Shown: positions 26,075 through 33,581 of the stretch, in pieces | How the letters are laid out: every line of letters starts with the position of its first letter | How positions within the stretch are numbered: position 1 is the stretch's first letter | NCBI RefSeq assembly: GCF_016428645.1 | Contig: NZ_JAELXW010000015.1 | Span: 1 to 64,000, forward strand | From: Glycomyces salinus | GTDB taxonomy: Bacteria > Actinomycetota > Actinomycetes > Mycobacteriales > Micromonosporaceae | Reading direction: 5' to 3' | Length of the DNA stretch: 64,000 bases | Made by a program: the position numbers and the translations under genes | Notes under the pieces: model-generated | What the model was told of the DNA's origin: nothing | Databases searched by the model: none | What the model saw: the letters and a program-made list of their open reading frames with translations, nothing else

Positions 26075-26749
26075 TCAGGATCCGGTGGCGCGGCGGGCCA
26101 GGGCCGAGCGGTCGAGCAGTTCGATGCGGGACTGGCCGATGCGGACGGTCCCCGACCGGCGCCAATGCGCCAGCAGGCGGGTGACCGAGCTCCTCGATAC
26201 GCCGAGCGAGTCCGCGACCTGCTGCTGCGTCATAGGGACCCTGGAAGCGTCCGGGGCCGAGGCGGCGCTGAGCACTTCGAGGAAGAGTTGGGCCATCCGT
26301 TGCTCCGTGTTGAGGTTGGCGGCGCGCCAGACTCGTTCCCCCACTTGGCGGGCCTTGGCGAGCATGTACCGCCGGAGCGGTTCGGTCAGGCCGCGGTGTT
26401 CGAGGGCGCTCTCGAACTTCTCGCCCGCAAGGGCGGACGTCTCACAGTCTTCCAGCGCCCACACCGATGCCATGTGGGTGCCGTGGTCCTGTTGGGCGTA
26501 TTCACCCAGCAGGTCGCCAGGGCCGCGGATCGCCACGAGGACCTCGTTGCCGTCGGATTCGGTGTACACGACGCGAACGCGGCCGGCGAGGAGCGCGTAG
26601 ACCACCTCGCCGCGGGCGCCCTGGTCGAGAAGGTGGCCCCCGGCCGGAAACGAGCGCCGCCGACCGCGCCGGACGAGGTCCTGCCATTGGGTCGGGGCGA
26701 TCATCGCTTGGAATCCGCGGAGATGAGGGCGCGGTGCCGTGGTGTTCAC
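26075..26749 (-). CDS. Crp/Fnr family transcriptional regulator
   Basis: A 224-residue regulator with an N-terminal cyclic-nucleotide-binding fold (residues 20-125: FPAGGHLLDQGARGEVVYAL, then GDLLGEYAQQD) and a C-terminal helix-turn-helix (MTQQQVADSLGVSRSSVTRL). The phosphate-binding cassette keeps GE, but the Arg that grips cAMP appears to be Met (HGTHMASVWA), so the ligand may be something other than cAMP. GTG 26749 has AGGA seven bases upstream. It lies just upstream of the cyclase-like operon on the same strand, with the palindrome between them. Confidence 0.88.
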   Translation of the reverse strand: MNTTAPRPHLRGFQAMIAPTQWQDLVRRGRRRSFPAGGHLLDQGARGEVVYALLAGRVRVVYTESDGNEVLVAIRGPGDLLGEYAQQDHGTHMASVWALEDCETSALAGEKFESALEHRGLTEPLRRYMLAKARQVGERVWRAANLNTEQRMAQLFLEVLSAASAPDASRVPMTQQQVADSLGVSRSSVTRLLAHWRRSGTVRIGQSRIELLDRSALARRATGS

Positions 26750-26822
26750 CCGACATTCCTAACGGCTCGCGATGGGACTGTCTGTCGTCATCTCGACACT
26801 TGAGGCATGAGTCGTATTCATG

Positions 26823-26850
26823 AGGTGCCGGTGCCGGTGCCGGTGCCGGT
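26823..26850. repeat. Hexanucleotide tandem repeat GGTGCC
   Basis: Four full GGTGCC units plus a partial one lie in the 171-base gap between crp and the NAD(P)-binding protein gene. The copy number could vary. No gene is evident in the gap. Confidence 0.7.
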
Positions 26851-26920
26851 GGGGCGAGCGGGAGTCGGAGCGGTCGCGTGCCCGACTGCGCGCTCGCCCG
26901 CCGGGCCCGCTTCGCGGTCG

Positions 26921-27664
26921 TCAGTTTCGGGTGGTCAGCCAGGCTTCGAAGGTGGTGGGGGCCAGGCGGGCCGGTTCGGCCGGGAGGAGGACTTCGCCGG
27001 ACATGCCGGTGCCGAACGGTCCCGACCAGGTCGGGACGAGTTCGACGTCGCGGCCGCGCGCTCGGAGGGTGCGGCGGGCCATGTCGACCAGGTCCTGGGG
27101 TTCGGGCCCGGCCACGTCGGGGTGGCGGCCCCGGGGTCGGCCCACCGCGACCTCGGCGAGGATCTCGGCCACGTCGTCCGGCGCGATCGGCTGCACCAGC
27201 AGCGGCGCGATCTCGGCCGCGCCGTCTCGCTCGGTCCAGCCGACGACCATCTCGGCGAAGTCGTGGAACTGGGTGACCGGGACGATCGTCCACGGCACCG
27301 GGCCGGCCTCGATCAGGCGCTCCTGCTCGCGTTTGCCTTCGTAGTGGGCGTTGCCGTCGGCGCGGTGGATGCCGACGATCGACAGCAGCACATGGTGGCC
27401 GACGCCGGCGCGGGCCTCGGCCTCCAGGAGGTTGCGGGTGGCCGCTCCGAAGTAGGCGGCGGTGCTGTCGCGGTCGCCCGCCGGGGCGTTGGTGGCGTCG
27501 ACGAGGGCCTCGACACCGGTCAGCGCCCGGTCCAGGCCCTCGCCGGTGTGCAGGTCGACGCCCAGTGAGCGGCTGATGCGGACCACTTCGTGGCCCTCGC
27601 GCTCGAGGACCTCGACGGTCCGGGCGCCGATGTTGCCGGTGGCGCCTGCGATCGCCAGTCGCAT
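26921..27664 (-). CDS. NmrA-like NAD(P)-binding protein (atypical SDR)
   Basis: A 247-residue Rossmann-fold protein of the NmrA/atypical SDR type. The dinucleotide-binding start is MRLAIAGATGNIGARTVEVL (GxxGxxG at residues 7-13), followed by VEALVDATNAPA and HHVLLSIVGIHRAD; no YxxxK active site is seen, so it may be a redox sensor or use another mechanism. GAGGAG lies upstream of ATG 27664. The Rrf2 regulator gene is divergent with an 81-base shared promoter region carrying a dyad, so it is probably the regulator's target. Confidence 0.82.
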   Translation of the reverse strand: MRLAIAGATGNIGARTVEVLEREGHEVVRISRSLGVDLHTGEGLDRALTGVEALVDATNAPAGDRDSTAAYFGAATRNLLEAEARAGVGHHVLLSIVGIHRADGNAHYEGKREQERLIEAGPVPWTIVPVTQFHDFAEMVVGWTERDGAAEIAPLLVQPIAPDDVAEILAEVAVGRPRGRHPDVAGPEPQDLVDMARRTLRARGRDVELVPTWSGPFGTGMSGEVLLPAEPARLAPTTFEAWLTTRN

Positions 27665-27698
27665 GATGGTGCTCCTCTCGGTGGGTGGTACCGCGACA

Positions 27699-27727
27699 AT
27701 ATAACGGACTAAAAAGATCCGCAATAT
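27699..27727. promoter_or_regulatory. Probable Rrf2 operator in divergent promoter
   Basis: An imperfect dyad, ATATAACGGA, nine-base spacer, TCCGCAATAT, with eight of ten arm positions paired. A second smaller dyad ATATC-TTA-GATAT lies at 27724-27736. The minus-strand TATATT (27703-27698) may be the -10 of the NmrA-like gene and overlaps the dyad, which suits repression. Confidence 0.55.
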
Positions 27728-27733
27728 CTTAGA

Positions 27734-27739
27734 TATGAT
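27734..27739 (+). promoter_or_regulatory. -10 element of leaderless Rrf2 gene
   Basis: TATGAT, near consensus, ends six bases before the GTG at 27746 with no Shine-Dalgarno between. The small dyad at 27724-27736 overlaps it, suggesting autoregulation. Confidence 0.55.
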
Positions 27740-27745
27740 GGACCC

Positions 27746-28216
27746 GTGAAGTTGCCCGCAAGCACCGAGTGGGTGTTGCACTGCGCCACCTCGCTCGCCC
27801 AGCTCGACGAGCGCGCCTCGGCCTCGACGAACCAGCTGGCCGAGTACTTCGACCTGCCGCGGGCCTATCTCGCCAAGCAGCTCAAAGCCCTGGTCAAGGC
27901 CGGAGTGCTGACCGCGACCACCGGCCCGAGGGGCGGATTCCGACTCGCCCGCCCTCCCGCGGAGATCTCCCTGCTCGACATCGTCGAGGCCGTCGACGGC
28001 GGGGCCGACCCCTACGAATGCCGGGAGATCCGCCAGCAGGGCAGGGGCGCGCTCTCGGCCGAGGCGTGCCGCCACACCTGCGTCCTCGCCGCGAAGATGG
28101 CCGAAGCCCATGAGGCGTGGAGGAGCAGCCTCGCCGGAGTGACGCTCGCCGAGATCCTGGACCAGATCCCCGACTGGGCCCCGGCGCGGACCCGCTCGAT
28201 CCTCGGCGGCGGGTGA
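27746..28216 (+). CDS. Rrf2 family transcriptional regulator
   Basis: A 156-residue Rrf2-type winged-helix regulator. The HTH region (STNQLAEYFDLPRAYLAKQL) and the wing TGPRGGFRLARP are typical. Cys92, Cys108 and Cys112 form a cluster that could bind an Fe-S centre or act as a thiol switch, as in IscR/NsrR relatives, though the spacing is not the IscR spacing. It is divergent from the NmrA-like gene and probably controls both. The start is GTG 27746. Confidence 0.9.
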   Translation: MKLPASTEWVLHCATSLAQLDERASASTNQLAEYFDLPRAYLAKQLKALVKAGVLTATTGPRGGFRLARPPAEISLLDIVEAVDGGADPYECREIRQQGRGALSAEACRHTCVLAAKMAEAHEAWRSSLAGVTLAEILDQIPDWAPARTRSILGGG

Positions 28217-28307
28217 TCGTCGGGCGCCGGGTGAACCTGAAGCGGGCTCCGCACCCGGCTGCGACTAACCTCACAGGGGCAGTTCTGTGTGTCGAAGGGA
28301 TTTGAGC

Positions 28308-28988
28308 GTGCGAATTTGGAAAGCGGTCGGGGCCGCGGCGGTCGCCTTGGGAGCGTTGACGGCATGCGGCGGGGTCCAGGGGGCCGGGCTGTTCGTCGGC
28401 GGCGAGCGGATCTCCGAGGACGTCGTCGACGGCTACGTCGACGAGCTCGCGACCATCCAGACCGAGCAGGGCGGCGGCGACCTCGCCGGACACGACTACT
28501 CGCAGGAGCGCGTGGCGGTCGTCGAGTTCCTGGTGATGGCCGAACTCGGACGCGAACTCGAGCTCGACAGGCCCGACGGCGCCGGGGACGACATCAACGG
28601 GCTCTACGCCGAGTACACCTCCTACCTCGGCCAGCTGAGCGAGGATGCCGAGCCCCGGGAACTGACCGACTCCGAGTTCGAGTCGCTGTTCGAGGCGGTC
28701 TCGAGCGACGAGCAGGTGAACCAGCGCGTGGTCTCGGAGTGGATCGAGTCCTCGGGTCTGTCCGACGCCGAGCTCCAGGAGCTCAGCGCGGCCTCGCAGA
28801 CCGACCCGACCATCTTCGAGGAGATCGTGCGGCAGTGGAGCGCCAACCAGGGCGCGGCCCTGGCCGGCCTGTCCGATGACCTGAACGAGTACGTCGAGGA
28901 GTACGACATCACCTCCAGCCCGCGCTACGGCGAAGCGGCCGTCACCGTGCTGCCGGGCGTCTGGGAGATTGCGATCCCGCAGCGGTGA
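28308..28988 (+). CDS. SurA N-terminal-like lipoprotein
   Basis: A 226-residue predicted lipoprotein: signal peptide with an Ala-rich core and lipobox LTAC (Cys20). The mature part (GGERISEDVVDGYVDELATI) resembles the SurA/parvulin-associated chaperone N-terminal domain; no peptidyl-prolyl isomerase domain follows. GTG 28308 has GAAGGG eight bases upstream; an earlier ATG at 28287 would disrupt the signal peptide. The stop overlaps mazG by GTGA, so the two are probably co-translated. A lipoprotein-mazG pairing is common in actinobacteria. Confidence 0.8.
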   Translation: MRIWKAVGAAAVALGALTACGGVQGAGLFVGGERISEDVVDGYVDELATIQTEQGGGDLAGHDYSQERVAVVEFLVMAELGRELELDRPDGAGDDINGLYAEYTSYLGQLSEDAEPRELTDSEFESLFEAVSSDEQVNQRVVSEWIESSGLSDAELQELSAASQTDPTIFEEIVRQWSANQGAALAGLSDDLNEYVEEYDITSSPRYGEAAVTVLPGVWEIAIPQR

Positions 28989-29902
28989 GCGCCGTCGTCT
29001 GGCTGCTGACCTCGCCGCGCGTCCCCGCCGGGCTGCTCTCGGTGGAGGCATGGGACGCGCTGCACGGGGCCGAGTACGTCGGGGCCGGCGCGGAGTCGCC
29101 GCTGGTGCGGGCGGTCCGCGACGCCGGGATCGAGGTGAGCGCGGGCGAGGACTTCGCGGCGTTCCTCAAGCGCGGCGGGGTCTGGCTGGTCGCCGAGGAC
29201 GGCGACGAGGATCTGGGCGGGGCCCTGGCCGGGGCGGTCGCTGACGGCTCGGTCGAGCTCGAGGTGGTCTACGGGTCCTGGGATCCGCCCGGCGCCAGGC
29301 TGCTCGATCTGGTGGCCGCGGTCGCCCGGTTGCACGCCGACGAGGGCGGATGCCCCTGGCATCGTGAGCAGACTCACGATTCGCTTGCGCCGTTCCTGCT
29401 CGAGGAGGCCTACGAGGTCCTCGACGCCATCGCCGCCGGCGACCCCGCCGAACTGCGCGAGGAGCTCGGTGACCTGCTGTTCCAGCCGGTCCTGCACGCC
29501 TCCCTGGCCGCCGGGTTCGACATCGACGACGTCGCCGGCGACCTGGTGGACAAGATCATCCGCCGCCATCCGCACGTGTGGGGCGACGCCGACCCCGCCG
29601 ACCTCTATCGGCACTGGAACGACGCCAAGGCCGCCGAGAAGCCCCACCGGGACCACCCGGCGGACGGGGTCTCGCGCGATCTGCCCGCGCTGGCATTGGC
29701 CTCCAAGGTGATCGACCGCTTCGAGGACGCCGGGACGCCGCTTCCGACGCCCGAGCTCCCCGAGGACCTCAAGCCCGGGGCCGAGGAGGTCGGGGACTTC
29801 CTGCTGGCCGCCGTCGCCGCGGCCAAGGCCGCCGGGGTCGAGCCGGAGCTCGCGCTGCGTCGGGCCCTTGTGGTCAGGGCCGACCTTGAGCAGGAAGGAT
29901 GA
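28985..29902 (+). CDS. mazG: Nucleoside triphosphate pyrophosphohydrolase
   Basis: A 305-residue MazG-type enzyme that hydrolyses (d)NTPs, including oxidised or aberrant ones, to NMP and pyrophosphate. The MazG domain starts near residue 100 with CPWHREQTHDSL, then LLEEAYEVLDAI and ELREELGDLLFQ supplying the acidic metal ligands, and KIIRRHPHVWGD. The first 100 residues form an actinobacterial N-terminal extension. GTG 28985 overlaps the lipoprotein stop. Confidence 0.92.
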   Translation: MSAVVWLLTSPRVPAGLLSVEAWDALHGAEYVGAGAESPLVRAVRDAGIEVSAGEDFAAFLKRGGVWLVAEDGDEDLGGALAGAVADGSVELEVVYGSWDPPGARLLDLVAAVARLHADEGGCPWHREQTHDSLAPFLLEEAYEVLDAIAAGDPAELREELGDLLFQPVLHASLAAGFDIDDVAGDLVDKIIRRHPHVWGDADPADLYRHWNDAKAAEKPHRDHPADGVSRDLPALALASKVIDRFEDAGTPLPTPELPEDLKPGAEEVGDFLLAAVAAAKAAGVEPELALRRALVVRADLEQEG

Positions 29903-29956
29903 TGTCCTACAGGTAACACCTGGGCGCGAGAGTTCACTTGAACTCAACGTATGCGA

Positions 29957-29986
29957 CTTAACAGTAACGTTCGGCTGGGCTTAACA
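29957..29986. repeat. Two direct CTTAACA repeats at the ect promoter
   Basis: CTTAACA occurs at 29957-29963 and 29980-29986, 23 bases apart, about two helical turns. The second copy contains the -35 hexamer of the ectA promoter. They could be regulator half-sites on one DNA face. Confidence 0.4.
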
Positions 29987-30009
29987 ATGCCGCCGATCCT
30001 TGCTACCGT
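29981..30009 (+). promoter_or_regulatory. ectA promoter, leaderless
   Basis: TTAACA at 29981-29986, a 17-base spacer, then TACCGT at 30004-30009. The -10 ends seven bases before ATG 30017, so the mRNA probably starts at the start codon. This is one of the best promoters visible in the window. Confidence 0.7.
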
Positions 30010-30016
30010 TGTGCTC

Positions 30017-30583
30017 ATGCCACCCGGTGACGCAAGTGATGCCGACCTTCATAAGTCGGACACCCAGGTCCAAGGTTCGAAGGCCTTCGGAGCTGGGGAG
30101 CTGACCTTCGGCTCCCCGGAAATCTCCGACGGGCCGCAGCTGTGGGACCTCGCCTCCGCGGCGGGGAACCTCGATGTCAACAGCAGGTACCACTACCTGC
30201 TGTGGTGCCGCGACTTCGCGGACACCTCAGTGGTGGCCCGCGCCGCCGACGGGCGGATCGCGGGCTTCCTGACCGGCTATCGCCGACCTTCCGCACCCGA
30301 CACGTTCTTCACGTGGCAGGTCGCGGTCTCACCTGATTTCCGTCGCCGGGGCCTGGCGAGGCGTATGCTCGACCACCTGGTCGATTCACTGCGCCCCCAA
30401 GGAGTTCGCTTCGTGGAAGCGACAGTGACTCCGGACAATAAAGCGTCCATACGGCTGTTCGAGTCGTTCGCGGAGGCGAACGGAGCGGACTTGGCCCTGG
30501 ACGTGCTGTTCTCTGAGCGGGAGCTCGGTTCCGGCCACGAGTCGGAAGTGCTCCACCGAATCGGACCGCTCGCGGGCCGATGA
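30017..30583 (+). CDS. ectA: L-2,4-diaminobutyrate acetyltransferase
   Basis: A 188-residue GNAT-fold enzyme that acetylates diaminobutyrate, the second step of ectoine synthesis. LDVNSRYHYLLWCRDF, FFTWQVAVSPDFRRRGLARRML (acetyl-CoA-binding loop) and FVEATVTPDNKASIRLF match EctA well. The frame is open upstream to 29951, but the promoter and spacing favour ATG 30017; GTG 30011 is a minor alternative. ectB follows after 169 bases containing a stem-loop. Confidence 0.94.
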   Translation: MPPGDASDADLHKSDTQVQGSKAFGAGELTFGSPEISDGPQLWDLASAAGNLDVNSRYHYLLWCRDFADTSVVARAADGRIAGFLTGYRRPSAPDTFFTWQVAVSPDFRRRGLARRMLDHLVDSLRPQGVRFVEATVTPDNKASIRLFESFAEANGADLALDVLFSERELGSGHESEVLHRIGPLAGR

Positions 30584-30620
30584 ACGAGCTCAGCTGTCCG
30601 TTGCGGAACTGAGTCCGCCC

Positions 30621-30652
30621 TACCCGGGCACCGACGAGTGCCGGCCCGGGTA
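30621..30652 (+). promoter_or_regulatory. Stem-loop between ectA and ectB
   Basis: Arms TACCCGGGC and GCCCGGGTA pair over nine bases, with extra pairing inside (GCAC with GTGC). There is no T tract after it. It could be a partial terminator or an mRNA processing or stability element within the operon. Confidence 0.45.
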
Positions 30653-30752
30653 AGCGCCCGGCGGTCCGGTCATGGCGAGCTTCGCGAGCCATGAGGTGGG
30701 ACACGCCGCCGGGAAGCGGGGAACAGCCAATCAGGCCGACCAAAAAGAGACA

Positions 30753-32012
30753 ATGCAGGTTTTCGAAAAGGTCGAATCAGAAGTCCGTTCCTACTGCCGC
30801 AGCTGGCCCGCGGTATTCACCACCGCACGGGGCAGCAGTATCAACGACGAGACCGGGAAGTCGTACATCGACTTCTTCGCCGGGGCCGGGTCGCTCAACT
30901 ACGGGCACAACCATCCCCAGCTGAAGGAGGCCCTGCTCTCCTACCTCGCCGAGGACAACGTCATCCACACGCTCGACACGTACTCCGAGGCCAAGCGCGG
31001 GTTCCTCGAGGCGTTCGACGAGATCATCCTCCAGCCCAGGGAGATGGACTACAAGATCCAGTTCCCCGGCCCGGCGGGGAACAACGCGGTCGAGGCGGCC
31101 CTCAAGCTGGCCCGGAAGTACACCGGCCGGGAGACGGTCATCTCCTTCACCAACGGCTTCCACGGCATGACCCTGGGCGCCCTGGCCGTCACGGGCAACT
31201 CGATGAAGCGCGGGGGCGCGGGCGTGCCGCTCAACAACGCCGCCACCATGCCCTACGACAACTACATGGACGGGCAGACGCCCGACTTCCTGTGGTTGCG
31301 CAGCCTCCTCGAGGACTCCGGCTCCGGGCTCGACCAGCCCGCCGCGGTCATCGTCGAGACCGTCCAGGGCGAAGGCGGCATCAACGTCGCCTCCTCCGAG
31401 TGGCTCCGCGGCCTCCAGGAGGTCTGCCACGAGCACGACATGCTGTTCATCGTCGACGACATCCAGATGGGGTGCGGCCGCACCGGCACCTTCTTCTCCT
31501 TCGAGCGGGCCGGCATCCAACCGGACATCATCACGCTGTCCAAGTCCCTGTCCGGCCTGGGCCTGCCGTTCGCGGTCACGCTCATGAAGCGGCACCTGGA
31601 CGTGTGGGAGCCCGGCGAGCACAATGGCACCTTCCGCGGCTTCGCGCCCGCCTTCGTCACCGCCACCGCCGCGCTCGAGCTGTTCTGGCGCGACGACGAG
31701 TTCACCAAGGCGATCGACGTCAAGGCCGAGTGGCTCGACAACGAGCTGCGCTCGATCGTCGAGGCCCATCCCGAGCTGGAGCTGTCCACCCGCGGCTGCG
31801 GTCTGGCCCGCGGCCTGGTCTTCGGACAGCCCGAGCTCGCCGGGAAGACCTGCAAGGAGGCCTTCGCGGGCGGCCTGCTCATGGAGACCAGCGGCGCCGA
31901 GGACGAGGTCGTCAAGTTCCTGCCGCCGCTGAACACCTCGTATGAGGAATTCGAGGAGGGAGTCGCGATCCTCCGCGACGCCGTCAAGACCATCGCCAAG
32001 GAGAACGCATGA
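30753..32012 (+). CDS. ectB: Diaminobutyrate--2-oxoglutarate aminotransferase
   Basis: A 419-residue PLP-dependent class III aminotransferase converting aspartate semialdehyde to L-2,4-diaminobutyrate with glutamate as donor. [66 protein letters not shown] and the PLP lysine (Lys264 in [12 protein letters not shown]) are all present. ATG 30753 gives the EctB N terminus [14 protein letters not shown]; the earlier open frame is not family-like. The stop overlaps ectC by ATGA. Confidence 0.96.
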   Translation: MQVFEKVESEVRSYCRSWPAVFTTARGSSINDETGKSYIDFFAGAGSLNYGHNHPQLKEALLSYLAEDNVIHTLDTYSEAKRGFLEAFDEIILQPREMDYKIQFPGPAGNNAVEAALKLARKYTGRETVISFTNGFHGMTLGALAVTGNSMKRGGAGVPLNNAATMPYDNYMDGQTPDFLWLRSLLEDSGSGLDQPAAVIVETVQGEGGINVASSEWLRGLQEVCHEHDMLFIVDDIQMGCGRTGTFFSFERAGIQPDIITLSKSLSGLGLPFAVTLMKRHLDVWEPGEHNGTFRGFAPAFVTATAALELFWRDDEFTKAIDVKAEWLDNELRSIVEAHPELELSTRGCGLARGLVFGQPELAGKTCKEAFAGGLLMETSGAEDEVVKFLPPLNTSYEEFEEGVAILRDAVKTIAKENA

Positions 32013-32425
32013 TCGTCAAACGCCTGGAGGACCTGGTCGGCACCGATGCCGACGTCGAAGGAAACGACCGCGACAAGGCCAAGGGCACCTGGCGGTCGCG
32101 CCGCCTGCTCCTGGCCAAGGACAGGGTCGGGTTCTCGCTGCACGACACGGTCCTGTTCGCCGGGACGTCGACGACCATGCAGTACGCCAATCACACCGAA
32201 GCGGTTTACGTCATCGAGGGGGCGGGAAAGCTCCATGATCATGAGACCGGGGACGTGCACGAGCTCCGTCCCGGGACGATGTACCTGCTCAACGGCGGAG
32301 AGAAGCACACTCTCATGGTTGAAGAGGACCTCCGTGCCGTCTGCGTGTTCAATCCCCCGGTGACCGGAAGGGAGGTTCACGACGAGAACGGCGTCTACCC
32401 TCTGTTGACCGAAGACGAAGACTGA
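32009..32425 (+). CDS. ectC: L-ectoine synthase
   Basis: A 138-residue cupin that cyclises N-gamma-acetyl-diaminobutyrate to ectoine. [36 protein letters not shown] and [15 protein letters not shown] are diagnostic and hold the metal and substrate residues. Length is typical. Translationally coupled to ectB. Confidence 0.96.
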   Translation: MIVKRLEDLVGTDADVEGNDRDKAKGTWRSRRLLLAKDRVGFSLHDTVLFAGTSTTMQYANHTEAVYVIEGAGKLHDHETGDVHELRPGTMYLLNGGEKHTLMVEEDLRAVCVFNPPVTGREVHDENGVYPLLTEDED

Positions 32426-32442
32426 TGAAGGAGTGAGGGATC

Positions 32443-33330
32443 ATGTCACCCCGCGACAGTTATCCGACGCGGGTCGCCAAGGAACCCCAGCTGATCTATC
32501 GAAGCGACGACCCCGCCGTCTGGGGCGAACCCGACGACGGCCCGCTCGACGCAGATCAGCTGGACTCTCACGAGGCGAACGGATTCACCCAGATCGACCA
32601 GCTGCTCGAGCCCACCGAGCTCGCGGCGGCCCAAGAGGAACTGCACCGCCTGCTGCAGGACTCCTCGCTGGACGGCGACGAGAGGGTGATCCGGGAGAAA
32701 GACTCCAAAGAAGTCCGATCGGTGTTCGAAGTCCACAAGCTCTCCAACCACTTCGCCGAGCTGCTCCGCGATGAGCGGATCGCCGGGTTGGCCCGCCAGA
32801 TCCTGGGTTCGGACGTGTACATCCACCAGAGCCGGGTCAACTACAAGCCCGGCTTCGGCGGCAACCCGTTCTACTGGCACTCAGATTTCGAGACCTGGCA
32901 CGCCGAGGACGGCATGCCCAGACCCCGGGCGGTCAGCCTCTCGCTGGCGCTGACCGACAACCACCACTACAACGGATCGCTGATGATCATGCCCGGCTCG
33001 CACAAGACCTTCGTGTCCTGTGTCGGCGAGACCCCCGACGACTACTACAAATCCTCGCTGAAACAGCAGGAGATCGGGACGCCGGACGAGACTTCGCTGC
33101 GGCTGCTGGCCGACAAGCACGGCATCAAGCAGTTCACCGGCGCGGCCGGCTCGGCGATCTGGTTCGACAGCAACTGCATGCACGGTTCGAACGGGAACAT
33201 CACCCCGCTCCCGCGCTCGAACCTGTTCATCGTGTTCAACAGCGTGGACAACGCGCTGGTCGAGCCCTTCGCGGCCAAGACTCCCCGCCCGGAGTTCCTC
33301 GGCTCGCGCGACTGGCAGGTCCTGCGCTAG
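32443..33330 (+). CDS. ectD: Ectoine 5-hydroxylase
   Basis: A 295-residue Fe(II)/2-oxoglutarate dioxygenase that makes 5-hydroxyectoine. The iron ligands are His146 and Asp148 in YWHSDFETWH and His247 in NCMHGSNGN, in the positions known for EctD. The VYIHQSRVNYKPGF segment and PRSNLFIVFNSV end are also diagnostic. GAAGGAG lies upstream of ATG 32443. Presence of ectD in the operon means the cell can convert ectoine to hydroxyectoine. Confidence 0.95.
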   Translation: MSPRDSYPTRVAKEPQLIYRSDDPAVWGEPDDGPLDADQLDSHEANGFTQIDQLLEPTELAAAQEELHRLLQDSSLDGDERVIREKDSKEVRSVFEVHKLSNHFAELLRDERIAGLARQILGSDVYIHQSRVNYKPGFGGNPFYWHSDFETWHAEDGMPRPRAVSLSLALTDNHHYNGSLMIMPGSHKTFVSCVGETPDDYYKSSLKQQEIGTPDETSLRLLADKHGIKQFTGAAGSAIWFDSNCMHGSNGNITPLPRSNLFIVFNSVDNALVEPFAAKTPRPEFLGSRDWQVLR

Positions 33331-33346
33331 ACAGAACCTGATAATT

Positions 33347-33391
33347 CACGCCGCGGCGCCCCGCTCGTATCGAGCGGGGCGCCGCGGCGTG
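33347..33391 (+). terminator. Strong terminator after ectD
   Basis: A perfect hairpin with 21-base arms (CACGCCGCGGCGCCCCGCTCG and its complement) and a TAT loop, 16 bases after the ectD stop. There is no T tract, as is common for actinobacterial intrinsic terminators. Confidence 0.85.
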
Positions 33392-33414
33392 TCCGTCCGA
33401 CCGCTCCACTTCTA

Positions 33415-33444
33415 TTGATCGGTATCGATGGTTCATGCCATAAT
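33415..33444 (+). promoter_or_regulatory. Possible promoter of the CBM2-like gene
   Basis: TTGATC at 33415-33420, an 18-base spacer, then CATAAT at 33439-33444. A start near 33451 would leave a leader of about 130 bases before ATG 33582. The 190-base gap holds nothing else I can name. Confidence 0.4.
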
Positions 33445-33581
33445 GGAGTCCCGGACCACCGCCGCCAAGGGCGCGCGAACGGGTTGGGAACGCCGCCGGA
33501 CCGACCCGGCGGCCGTTCGTTCAGGTTCGGGACCGATCTCCAATACCCCTGGTCCAACCCGATTCGAACTGGAGCGTCCCC

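Noticed and set aside
21792-26749. Classifying the locus as Pycsar or CBASS
   Set aside because: No TIR or multi-helix membrane effector is seen beside the cyclase-like gene, no CD-NTase fold is seen, and key cyclase residues differ.
26823-26850. Possible CRISPR or coding Val-Pro repeat
   Set aside because: Six-base units without spacers; the frame across it has no start signal or family similarity.
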